The notes beneath the pieces are model-generated. The model worked only from the letters and a program-made list of their open reading frames with translations. It searched no databases and was not told the origin of the DNA. The translations under genes were made by a program, and so were the position numbers. Source: Sabellastarte sp. h YS-2021 (Eukaryota > Annelida > Polychaeta > Sabellida > Sabellidae). Taken from it: a stretch of DNA of 64,000 bases. Below are positions 48,290-58,712 of this stretch, in pieces. The stretch's first letter is position 1, and the number at the start of each line of letters is the position of its first letter. The stretch spans positions 89,709,566 to 89,773,565 of the forward strand of contig OZ024928.1 in the NCBI GenBank assembly GCA_964017235.1, in the 5' to 3' direction.

Positions 48290-48354
48290 TCACGCGGACG
48301 CCCACGCCGCAGAGTGATGACATAATGTCAGCTGACTGACAAGTCAGCTGACAT
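48290..48354 (+). other. Orphan 3' hairpin module (zeta)
   Basis: A GC-rich CGCGGACGCCCACGCCGC tract is followed by a perfect 12-bp hairpin ATGTCAGCTGAC-TGACAA-GTCAGCTGACAT (48325-48354). This copies the arrangement at the 3' ends of families alpha to epsilon. No matching 5' motif was found in the window. Confidence 0.6.
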
Positions 48355-48629
48355 AAAAACATAAACGTCCTGAAGGGCAACAAATGGCACACATCCTGAC
48401 ATTACACATGTACTAGGCTACCACCTTGAGTATCAAGGATGTGCCCCGCATTAAAAGAAACAAGACCACTGCCGTGGTATGATCTCCCACCGCACTACAT
48501 CAAAAAGTAGGTGAACAACATATTTGACAAAACTCCTTTAAATTGAATAGTTTTGCTGTTATAAATTATTTAAATCAAAAAAGTCAAAGTAGCTATTACT
48601 GAGTTAGCTATGGACCTACAGCTTTCAAA

Positions 48630-49305
48630 ATTTGCAATGAGTTATTTGAGAAAAATTGGCTAAGTACAATACTTTTAAGAGATAATTCACATTTACTCAT
48701 TTTGAGTAGGTGAGTAATTATCTACGGGTCTGAAACTTCACCATGTGAAAGCTCTCCCAAAAGTAGATGAATGAGTTATTTGAGAAAAATTGGCTATCTG
48801 CAATACTTTTAGAGATAATTCACATTTACTCATTTTGAGTAGGTGAGTAATTAGCTATGGGTCTGAAACTTCACCAAGTGAAAGCTCTCCCAAAAGTAGG
48901 TGAATGGGTTATTTGAGAAAAATTGGCTATCTGCAATACTTTTAGCGATAATTCGCATTTACTCATTTTGAGTAGGTGAGTAATTAGCTATGGGTGTGAA
49001 ACTTCACCAAGTGAAAGTTCTCCCAAAAGTAGGTGAATGAGTTATTTGAGAAAAATTGGCTATCTGCAATACTTTTAGCGATAATTCGCATTTACTCATT
49101 TTGAGTAGGTGAGTAATTAGCTATGGGTGTGAAGCTTCACCAAGTGAAAGTTCTCCCAAAAGTAGGTGAATGAGTTATTTGAGAAAAATTGGCCATCTGC
49201 AATACTTTTAGAGATAATTCGCATTTACTCATTTTCAGTAGGTCAGTAATTAGCTATAGGTCTGAAACTTCACCATGTGAAAGCTCTTCCAAAAGTAGGT
49301 GAATG
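48630..49305 (+). repeat. 133-bp satellite, about 5 copies
   Basis: Same unit as at 36.4-38.9 kb (TTTTGAGTAGGTGAGTAATT, CACCAAGTGAAAGCTCTCCC). Confidence 0.93.
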
Positions 49306-50420
49306 ACTTAAAAAGTAGATGAACAACTTATTTGAGAGAAATTGTGTAGCTGCAATACTTTTGAAGATATAAGGCATTTACTCATTATGGTTATCATTAA
49401 AAATTGACAAAGTAGCTATTACGGTTTGCGAGATATTTGTCATTTTTCACATTTTCACCAAAAGTAGCAATAAAGTAGCCATCACTCACTTGTACATTGA
49501 GCAACAGTTGTGAAAGTTAAATATGTTACAGTTCACAAAAAAGTAGATGAACAACTTATTTGAGAGAAATTGTGTAGCTGCAATACTTTTGAAGATATAA
49601 GGCATTTACTCATTATGGTTATCATTAAAAATTGACAAAGTAGCTATTACTCACTTAGCTATGGAGATACACTTCCAAACTAGTGACCATGTTGTAGCTG
49701 TGGAGATAGTAGCTGAACAACATATTGGAACAAAATTGTGTAGCTGCAATACTTTTGAAGATATAAGCCATTTACTCATTATGGTTATCATCAAAGTAGC
49801 TATTACTCAGTTAGCTATGGAGTTACAGCTGTGAAAATTCACAATACAGTATATCCAAAAGATAGGTGAACAACATATTCGACAAAAATCCTCTATATTC
49901 AATAGCTTTTGAGTTATAAGTGACTTGCTCAATGGTCAAATGTTAAACTTAGTATAGCTTTTATTCAGTTAGCTATGGTGCTACACCTTGGACACCTCAC
50001 CATGATATAGTACATGAAGGAGTTGTTCAACAACATATTTCAGGCCAATATTGTAAGTAACAGTTACAAAGACAAAATCAATTTACTCATTTTGCTCATT
50101 GTTAATAACAGAAAATAGCTATTACTCACTTAGCTATGAAGATAGAACCCTAAAAATGGTACCATCTTGTAGGCATGGAGAAAGTAGCTGAACAACGTAT
50201 TTTACAGAAACACTCTAAATGCACTCGTTTTGGAGTTATGAGCACTTACTCAAAGTAGCCACCATTGCTATTACTCACTTAGCTATGGTCCTAGGTGTGA
50301 AATAACAGCATCAAATGAAAGGACATAAGCAATAAGGTCATAAAAAACATTGAAAAGGCCAAGGAGAAACAACCAGTGTGATGTACAGCCCTTTATAAAA
50401 GTGTGACACACACTCAATAA

Positions 50421-50462
50421 CACACGAACACACGCACACACACACAAACACACACACGCACA
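50421..50462. repeat. CA-rich microsatellite
   Basis: Interrupted (CA)n just upstream of the gamma hairpin. At 21.82 kb the equivalent tract has been shortened together with the hairpin's left arm. Confidence 0.9.
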
Positions 50463-50765
50463 GAATGCATTTTATAATCTCCCGCCCGGCCGGCGGGAGA
50501 TAATAAACTTTTTGCATAGTTAATGGATATATTTACCAAAATTTATTTCACTTACAAAATTTCATCATTGTTTATACAAACAGGAAGTGCAGAAAAAGTG
50601 TCTATATTACTGCAAACACAGAAAATTGTGTTCCGACATCTAAATGCTTTACACTGTTAATACATTTAAGTGGATATTTTAAAGTTTAAAGTGACAGTAA
50701 TTTTCAGATATTGAAGTTTTTTGTGTGGCGAGGAACTCTGTCCCAAAATGCCATCCATCAGTTTT

Positions 50766-52500
50766 AAAAAGGCATATTTTGGGACAGAAAACTCAGTCTA
50801 TGTATACCCAGCAGTTGGGTAAGCTAGACTGATACCACAGTTAGTGTGCATAACCGTTGGATGCGCTAGCAGTGATAACAATCTAGCGTACCCACCCGTT
50901 GGGTAAATATCCTACCTTCACTGAACTACCTTCACTTACTGCTCAGCCAGTGAAGTTCGTCACCCCAGTGAAGTTCGTCAATTATAACAATTATGACAAT
51001 TTTAAAGACTTTTTACTGTCCAGTTACGGCATATATGTATACCTTGCCATTGAAAGAAGCTATTCCATTTATTTAGATGTGAATATTACCTTTCCTTGAG
51101 CGTTTTTACGGCAGGTGACGAACTTCACTGGGCTGACGAAATTCACGATTTACATGCAACTCATGACCACGGCATCTCGTGACCAACAACTCGTACCCAC
51201 AACTCATACACAAACATTTTATCAGAATAAACATTATTTCTGCTTGAATATGAAATACAGTACTTGTATATGCGGCTCATAATATTTATGAAGAAATATG
51301 AGATGATTGAGATCACAAAATTTTGGGGGTTTTCTAACAATATTTTATATTTAATAAATAGAAACGCTGCTTGGAGAGCAAGTATTTTATATAAGAACGT
51401 CTGTTCAGTTACAGATCAAATACTTCAAATTCTCGTACTTCCGTGGGGGTTGCCTAGCAATATTATGAAATAAAATATGCAAATTAGAAAACGTGAGTTC
51501 ATAGAATTCCCAGAGGGCTTCCTAGAACTAATATAAAATAAATTATGCAAATTAGAAAAAAAAATGACGCGAGGAGACAGAAGTCCATGAAGTTTACTTC
51601 AATATTTTTAAATAAAATATGCAAAATTTAAAAAAAAAGGCATATTTTGGGACAGAAAACTCGGTCTATGTATACCCAGCAGTTGGGTAAGCTAGACTGA
51701 CACCACAGTTAGTGTGCATAACCGTTGGATGCACTAGCAGTGATCACAATCTAGCGCATCTAGCGTACCCACCCGTTGGGTAAATATCCTACCTTCACTT
51801 ACTGCTCAGCCAGTGAAGTTCGTCACCCCAGTGAAGTTCGTCAATTATAACAATTATGACAATTTTAAAGACTTTTTACTGTCCAGTTACGGCATATATG
51901 TATACCTTGCCATTGAAAGAAGCTATTCCATTTATTTAGATGTGAATATTACCTTTCCTTGAGCGTTTTTACGGCAGGTGACAAACTTCACTGGGCTGAC
52001 GAAATTCACGATTTACATGTAACTCATGACCACGGCATCTCGTGATCAACAACTCGTACCCACAACTCGTACACAAAGATTTTATCAGAATAAACATTAT
52101 TTCTGCTTGAATATGAAATACAGTACTTGTATATGCAGCTCATAATATTTATGAAGAAATATGAGATGATTGAGATCACAAAATTTTTGGGGTTTTCTAA
52201 CAATATTTTATATTTAATAAATAGAAACGCTGCTTGGAGAGCAAGTATTTTATATAAGAACGTCTGTTCAGTTACAGATCAAATACTTCAAATTCTCGTA
52301 CTTCCGTGGGGGTTGCCTAGCAATATTATGAAATAAAATATGCAAATTAGAAAACGTGAGTTCATAGAATTCCCAGAGGGCTTCCTAGAACTAATATAAA
52401 ATAAATTATGCAAATTAGAAAAAAAATGACGCGAGGAGAGTCAGGAGACAGAAGTCCATGGAGTTTACTTCAATATTTTAAAATAAAATATGCAAAATTA
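50766..52500. repeat. About 865-bp tandem duplication
   Basis: From GGCATATTTTGGGACAGAAA (50771; again about 51639) onward the two halves are nearly identical. The offset is 868 bp at the left and 863 bp further on because of small indels. Each copy carries the GTACCC minisatellite remnant and a MITE. Open frames at 51264 and 52127 are the same sequence and have no domain. Confidence 0.93.
50948..51134. mobile_element. Short MITE with 17-bp inverted ends
   Basis: CAGTGAAGTTCGTCACC at the left is matched by GGTGACGAACTTCACTG at the right. A second copy lies at about 51810-51998 in the duplicated half. No clear target duplication. Confidence 0.65.
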
Positions 52501-52659
52501 AAAAAAAAAAAACGTGAGCAGACAGAAGCCGGTGGGATTTCCTGCTATATTTGAAAAAATCTTGGGAACGAGTTGTGGGTACAAGTTGTTGGTCACGAGC
52601 TGCCAAGGTCACGAGATGCTTGTATACCAAATTCACTGGCCGACCAGTATACATTTCCG

Positions 52660-52776
52660 AGGGGCTATATTCACCAAAGGTCTTAGCACAATCCTATGTC
52701 AATTAAGTTGACTACATTTTTACACAAAAGTTAAGCCGAAGATTTGGATAAGACCTTTCATGAATACGACCCCTGG
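52660..52776. mobile_element. Very short MITE
   Basis: The left end AGGGGCTATATTCACCAAAG continues GTCTTA. The inverted right end is CCAGGGGTCGTATTCATGAA continuing AGGTCTTA. Long imperfect inverted repeats with a small core. Confidence 0.65.
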
Positions 52777-53034
52777 AAGAGGGTCTCTGTGCAATAAGCT
52801 ACTAGTAGTACAGGAACTTGTCTTATATGTGTAAATGACAAAGCCAAATGTGTCTATATAAACATGAGTTGCCCATTTTCATGTCCCTCAGTCTCTACCT
52901 CATAAACCATAGTCGTTACTACTGAACACAGTATCCGATAAAGGCTTATATTATTATTTTTGTCAAAAAATCCAGTTCCAGATGGGACGACAATATTTAC
53001 GGAAGTTACGCAGTTTTACATAGAACCATACTAA

Positions 53035-53807
53035 GGTACTTTATAAAAGTCGGAACCGGACCCGGAAACGGACCAATTTCCGGACCGCCCTTACCACCGC
53101 CCTACTTACCGCCCAGCCAATCAGAGAACAGATGCTGGTCCACACCCACAGAGTGACGAAAACGTGAGGCTACGATGGGGTTTCTAACAATATTTTACAA
53201 ATATATAACTCTTCTGGCAGTATAAAACAAATAAAATATCAAATGCTGGTACTTGTACACCCACAGAGTGATGAAAACGTCTCTTTGATTGTCTGGGGTG
53301 GTGACCTCTTCTTGATGGGCTGGGGCGGTGACTTAGTCTCTTTGATTGGCTGGGGCGGTGACCTCTTCTTGATGGGCTGGGGCGGTGACTTAGTCTCTTT
53401 GATTGGCTGGGGCAGTGACCTCTTCTCCTTGATGGGCTGGGGCGGTGACCTCTTCTCCTTGATGGGCTGGGGCAGTGACCTAGTCTCTTTGAGTGGCTGG
53501 GGCGATGACCTCTTCTTGATGGGCTGAGGTGGTGACCTCTTCTCTTTGATTGGCTGGGGCGTTGACTTCTTCTGGTCTCTCTGGGCTGGTCTCTCTGAAA
53601 GGGGCATACTGTTCCATCTTCAATTGAAGGAAGTCATACAGAATGTCTTCCTTGACTTCATTCCAGCTGCTCCTCCTCCCTACTCACCGCCCAGCCAATC
53701 AGAAAACAGATACTGGTCCAAGTACAACTGCTACCCACCGCCCAATTCTACCGCCCTACCGCCCTGGTCCGACCGCCCTTCCGGAAGTCCGGGTTTTATA
53801 ATGAACC
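53035..53807. mobile_element. MULE-like element with 9-bp target duplication
   Basis: CCATACTAA occurs at 53026-53034 and 53808-53816. The termini GGTACTTTATAAAAGTCGG and (inverted right) GGTTCATTATAAAACCCGG agree at 14 of 19 positions. Subterminal sequences share ACCGCCCAGCCAATCAGA. A 9-bp target duplication fits Mutator-like elements, but no transposase is present, so the class is inferred. Confidence 0.65.
53280..53575. repeat. About 33-36-bp minisatellite inside the MULE-like element
   Basis: TTGAT(T/G)GGCTGGGGCGGTGA is repeated about nine times with alternating spacers. It keeps a 122-residue minus-strand frame open (PPQPIKETKS/PPQPIKKRS repeats), which I do not regard as a gene. Confidence 0.9.
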
Positions 53808-53879
53808 CCATACTAAACACTTTTCCAGCTGAATCTTGGCTATTTGTTAAAATCGTCCTCTAAATGAATATGGCTGAGA

Positions 53880-54190
53880 ACATTAGGAACATGTAATTTA
53901 TATCAGATATGTGTGTATGTATGTGAATTCCAACTGTATACTACCAGATACTAATAAACATAAAACAAAATCATTGTTCCACAATCATATACCAATTGGA
54001 GAAGCTTGGATCATTAACCACAGAAACACCTGATTAAATTAAACTGTAAAAATCTCGATTTAATGAATAGGTTTTAATACTTTGTTTGGTCAAAGATAAA
54101 AAAGAAAAACCAAATATCAAGCAATATACAGAAAATCAGTCTAAAACTTTTAAGTATAATTTGAAAAACTTGAAGATTTATGTTGTAGAT
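53880..54190. other. Intergenic, nothing recognised
   Basis: AT-rich, no open frame or repeat of note. Confidence 0.45.
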
Positions 54191-54192
54191 GT

Positions 54193-54639
54193 ATCGGGCC
54201 GTTTAGACACCAGTGCCGGGTCGAAACGGCTCACTGTGCTGTTTCAACACCACAGTTAATTTACATTGTTTTATACAGGCCTGAGTAAGTAGATGGGATG
54301 AATATATAAGGGGCTTTGAAACACTAGCTTATCATTACACTTCAAGTTATGATATGGTAAATACATATACATATGGTAAATATATATGACAGGCTGGTGA
54401 AACTTCTGAAGGGAGTCTTTGTGTTTGGATGTTGTATTGAGAGATTGTTTTTGAGAAATAAACCTGCCTGGTGTGAAAAACATAAAGGTATAGATAAAAC
54501 CTTTTGTCATGTGCCATTTCCCTTCAAATGACCTCTAAATATTATAATTGGAGCACTTATCACCAAGAAAAGGTGTTGAAATGGCACACATATTGAATGC
54601 GCCAGGTTGAAATGGCGCATGGAGCTGAAACGGCCCATA
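54193..54639. mobile_element. Candidate MITE (GGGCCGTTT ends)
   Basis: GGGCCGTTTAGAC at the left and GCTGAAACGGCCC at the right form short inverted ends. The interior has several GAAACGGC/GAAATGGC motifs. No convincing target duplication. Confidence 0.45.
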
Positions 54640-54700
54640 GCAAAGATGTGAAATCTGATTTGCCATGTTCAAACTTTTAAAGTAGCAAAACAAAAGTGGG

Positions 54701-55263
54701 GTTCTGGGGCAGACTTAGCCCAGTCTCAGGGTCAATCACTGGCTCAAATCTGAGCCTTTTGGCTCAACTAAGTCTTTGTCTCAAATGGTTTTCACAGAAG
54801 GGGTCTCAGCTAATACCAAGTTTGTCAAATAACCACAGTGGTTTTTCTGTGTCATGTGACCCATTTTTGTAGTACAAAATATTCTACTAATGATATATAT
54901 GTTACTTGTTTGACACATATTATCTCTGGTCAAATGCTATTTTGCAATAGGAAACCTTGTAAACATGTAGAAACACCCAAGGACTTCTTTAGGCAGTTGT
55001 TTTATATATTTGTACTTTATTTACAGCCATTTCAAATTTTGAAGTGGAGAAAGAATTATGGCAGCTATATTTGAGCCTTTGTCTACAAACTTAAGCCCAC
55101 AACCTATCAGTCTCTGCATTTGAACCAGTGGCTCAGCCAAAGCTGAGACTGAGACCTTTTGTGAAATCCATAAAGCCCAAACCCATGGGCTCAAGAAAAA
55201 TGTTCCAGTAATTTGAGACAAAAATCTCAAGTTTGAGCCTTTCATGAAATCCGCCCCTGAACA
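54701..55263. mobile_element. Candidate MITE (GTTCNGGGGC ends)
   Basis: The left end GTTCTGGGGCAGACTT matches the inverted right end GTTCAGGGGCGGATTT. Subterminal parts share GGCTCA/TGAGCC and TCTCAGTCTC/GAGACTGAG inverted motifs. No clear target duplication. Confidence 0.55.
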
Positions 55264-55379
55264 CAAAATTCGTTAAAAGATTACAAATTTCAGCAAAAAC
55301 TTTTACCCCACAGCCTTTAAAGATGGCAAAAACAATAATTTTGTCCTGGCTACATATCAGAAACCATAAAGTATGCATA

Positions 55380-55830
55380 GTTGATGCTTGGTGGGGACAT
55401 TGATTGGGGGGCTTTAGGTGTGCAACATTATGGTGTGAACTTGATTTGCAATTTTACCTTGCCATAATGACCTTGGGTTTGGAAATCGTGTCTGGGCTAT
55501 ATATATATTTCAGATACTATAAGGCGTTGATACTTTGTAGGGACATTAGTTGGGAGATGTAAGTTGGCAACATTATGGGGACACTGATTTGATATTTCAC
55601 CTTGCTGTAGTAATCTTGACCTTTAATCTTGTCCTGGATACAACTCGGAATCTGGAAGGTGTAGAAAGTTAATACTTCATAAGGACATTGATTGGGGGAT
55701 GTATGCAGTGTCATGTTGTGACTTTGATTTGACGTTTAACCTTCCAGTAGTGACCTTGATGCTTAAAATTTTGTCCAGGCTGTCTCTTTCATATCACAAG
55801 GTGTAGAATGTTGACACATGGTAAGCCAGA
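55380..55830 (-). repeat. About 125-bp AAGGTCA-type tandem repeat, reverse orientation
   Basis: About three to four units with GTTGATACTTNGTAGGGACAT, TGATTTGA..TTTCACCTTG and CTTGTCCTGGATA. They are the reverse complement of the repeat family around 5.9 and 7.7-8.3 kb. Confidence 0.7.
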
Positions 55831-56370
55831 TAGCATTCTGTTGTTTGGCCACTGCTGACCCAATGGATTTTTGGCCAGCGGAGGCAATGTTGGTGCAACG
55901 TCCAGAAATCACTGGTAAAAAATTTACTCAAAGTATAGCATCACCCAATCAGATTGCAGAATGGTGTTATGTGGCAGATAATAATATGTTTGCAAACAAC
56001 GTTTATGGTGTGAATATATTTGTTATGTCCAAAATTGTCCAAAATTGTTATATATAGTATCAGTTAAAAATTGTGGGCTCATGCACCGAAATATGCATAA
56101 AGTGAAGGTCATCGTAAGCAATCTCAATCCTATTATTGTTAAAGTTGACTGGTGCCCTGTCTATCAATAATGCTGCAACTTCCAGTACAACGCTCAGTCT
56201 GCAGTGTTACAGCATATAACTTAACCCCAGTCCTGTCAGTATCAGGCTTGTTAACTGTATCTCATTTTGGAACAAGGGCCCATTCATTCATGCTGTCTTA
56301 GCCTCAGTGAGATTTATTTTGTTTATTTGTGTTTATTATCACATCTAGTACTTTATTTGTTATATTAATG
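55831..56370. other. Intergenic, nothing recognised
   Basis: No repeat or domain. The frame at 55818-56057 is short and featureless. Confidence 0.4.
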
Positions 56371-56374
56371 TGAT

Positions 56375-56555
56375 GGGTAGTTTGAAGGGCAAAGAAAACC
56401 AGCAAATACAGCTGGTCAAGGTTCTGCACTGTAAATTGCCAACCAACAGCATGCAACCATGCACCAGCTTTCTCATGCACATGAGATCAGGCTGAGATTT
56501 GAACTATGATCTCAGAGGTTGGAGGTGAGTGTGTTACCATTGCTCCAACATGACC
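56375..56555 (-). mobile_element. tRNA-derived SINE
   Basis: On the minus strand from 56555: GGGTCATGTTGGAGCAATGG then TAACACAC resembles an A box, and about 45 nt on ATAGTTCAAATCTC resembles a B box. The spacing fits a tRNA-type polymerase III promoter, and the downstream region is tRNA-unrelated. Confidence 0.6.
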
Positions 56556-56709
56556 CTGGCAATTATAGAAATATATTCACAAGCTAACAGTATTGAAACA
56601 ATAACTTTTGTTTGTGTTTAGATCAAAACAAATATACACACTCTGTTTTTAACTAACAATATCACTATGCTGAAAAAGCCTCTACCTGTCCGCTTTTGTC
56701 TAAAATTTA

Positions 56710-57300
56710 GGGTAGTGACTGATTAAAAGAGATCTTCAAGAGGATTATGAAATCACCTACTAAGTCCTGTCTTGTAGACAAGATGCCAACATTTTTGGTT
56801 AAGAAGTGGTAAAAACTGGTAAATTGTTTATTAGCAGAGGGCTACCTACTGGCTAGTTTTAAATAGACTGTTGTTTAACCTTCTGATAATGAATTTCTCC
56901 CTGTACCTAAGGATGACCTTAAGAGCTACCAACCTGTTTCTGTGTGGGCTTTGTTTCATCACATGGCAGCACAACTTATTCAACACATGCATACATAAAC
57001 AGCTTTGAGAATGCATTATAATTATAATTGCTATCCATACAAAATGAAGTCCACTTGTTCTTTCCTTAAGGTGAGCCCACTATGTTGCTGTTGCTTGACT
57101 TGTCTGCAGGATTTGACATCATAGACCATTCCACACTTCTCTCATGTCTCTTTTCATGGTCTGTGGTACGGCCCTAGAATGGTTTATATCTTATTTGGGT
57201 GAATGCTATCAGGCAATCATAGTTGGATCTACTCAGATTCAGATTGTTATCTGGCATTCCACAGGGTCCAGTACTGGGGCTGATCCTGTTCTCATCCGTG
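56710..57300 (+). pseudogene. Non-LTR retrotransposon (CR1/Jockey type) reverse transcriptase remnant
   Basis: In broken plus-strand frames: MPTFLVKKW (P-T-W-L-L-K region), DDLKSYQPVS (NYRPVS motif), LLLLDLSAGFDIIDHSTLL (RT motif A, DLSAAFDTIDH) and SGIPQGPVLGLILF (RT motif B, GVPQGSVLGPLLF). The order is that of LINE RTs. The YADD motif was not found, and at least three frameshifts or stops are present. Confidence 0.85.
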
Positions 57301-57329
57301 TCCGTGATTAGGAAGGAAAAAATTTGTTT

Positions 57330-58600
57330 TTCACAGACATGGGCAGCTGGTACACTCTTTTATACCAAAATATCCAGGGTATCACGGATACGGGCAATAA
57401 CGGATACAGATACAGGTGATGAAAAAAGGACAGGTGAAGTTCCTACTTAGCAAACTGTATGACATCAAATTTGAAAAGCTAATATTTTCTTTACAATAGG
57501 ATATGTATATTTGAAGTTTAACAGTTATATCAATATTTATATAATCCCCACATAAAAATTCATTAATTTAGAATCAAATAGTTCAGTATAGAACAAAAGC
57601 TAACCAAAATCAAAATATATTTGAAAAATAAAACTAAAATGAAAAACTGACTTGTCCGAATGTACCTGTTGCCTGATAAATTATTGATACTCTGAAAGTG
57701 AAAACTGTCTTAGTGTGCTTTAATAGTGTCCTTCAGTAATCCTCGAAAAAGTAATATGCAGAAAAGTGAGGCGTTAGTGGCTTTCATTGGGTCTTATGTT
57801 TAGCAAGTTATTGTCTAATCACAGGCTGTCACCTCAAGCTCTGTGTGGATTCGACTCCCACAAGTTGAAATACAGAGGACCTGCATGGCTTAATGTAACC
57901 CTGTTAGTTGAATGGAATATAAAACCATGAATTTGAGAATTGACCTCATAAAAATATGAGTCATATGGTTATCAACATGTCTGAAATCATTATCAAATTT
58001 TACGGCAAGACTTTATTAAATGTGTGCCAATTAATAGAATTTAATTCATAAAACTGTCAAATAAAAATAATAACAACTTACAAACTTACAAAAATGAAAA
58101 ATGGCAGAATCTATATTGCTTGTAATTATTTCTATTTTTGCACGAAAGATTAAACACATGTATTTTTTAATGAAATTAAACAAATTGTCAGACAAACAAC
58201 AAAAGCTACTTTGTAATTTGCTTAAATCAAAGTAAAAACACACACACATACAAAAACTTATAATTTTGTTTGTGTGCAGCAAAAGAAGTGCAATCATAAC
58301 GTGTATCCCACAAGTACCTGCTGATGACGCCATGTTATTTGACCTAGATTTGGTTCTTGTGTTGTTGTTGTCTGGGTTGTTTTTGAGTTGGTGTAAAATT
58401 TTATTGGAATTTATGACAAATAGTTTGTCAGCTTTAATTGTTTGCTACCGTTTCCATTGAAAAACAGTGTCACAATAATGCCTCAATCGATATTTATTGC
58501 ATTGATAATATTGGGTGATGTTGAATAGAAGCATTACGTTGGCTCGAGTGTCAGAACAAATCAAAACTTGGCAGCACTTTTCGAATGCCACACATGTGTG
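57330..58600. other. Upstream of RGM, nothing recognised
   Basis: AT-rich. It may contain the RGM promoter or 5' UTR, but no core-promoter motif stands out. The frame 58266-58460 (+) has a hydrophobic stretch but no in-phase splice donor. Confidence 0.35.
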
Positions 58601-58609
58601 GAATGGGGT

Positions 58610-58712
58610 ATGGGGATGAAAGTACCCTTTGGCGTGGTCATTTATGGCCATTGGCAATTGGGATCTTATTTGATGATCCTGTGTATCTTGGCAGCTAAAT
58701 TTCAACTATCAG
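58610..58712 (+). CDS. RGM: RGM exon 1 (signal peptide)
   Basis: 103 nt. It starts at ATG 58610 (MGMKVPFGVVIYGHW), has a hydrophobic core around SYLMILCILAA and ends CTATCAG|GTAAGA in phase 1. The open frame extends 5' to a TTG at 58568 but has no earlier in-frame ATG, so 58610 (or 58616) is the start. The assignment rests on the exact phase match with the next exon, the signal-like sequence, and my recollection that human RGMA also has MGMG near its start. Confidence 0.75.

Larger units (their letters stand above)
48461..50505 (+). mobile_element. Helentron-like element, family gamma, complete copy
   Basis: The 5' end is CAAGACCACTGCCGTGG then GATCTCCCACCG. The 3' end is the hairpin ATCTCCCGCC-CGGCC-GGCGGGAGAT (50477-50501), preceded by a CA-rich tract (50421-50462). 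The 5' motif GATCTCCC(A/G)CCG is complementary to the right arm. The body has about five 133-bp units (48640-49305) and then the about 710-bp block (49683-50400). No coding capacity. Confidence 0.78.

Noticed and set aside
53239-53607. 122-residue proline/lysine-rich frame
   Set aside because: It is encoded by a GC-rich minisatellite inside a transposon-like element, with no gene context.
57790-57850. Possible second tRNA-like SINE head (GATTCGACTCC)
   Set aside because: Only a B-box-like match; no A box at the right distance.
58266-58460. Hydrophobic frame MLFDLDLVLVLLLSGLFLSW as the RGM signal exon
   Set aside because: No strong donor in the phase required by the exon at 60,061, whereas 58,610-58,712 fits exactly.
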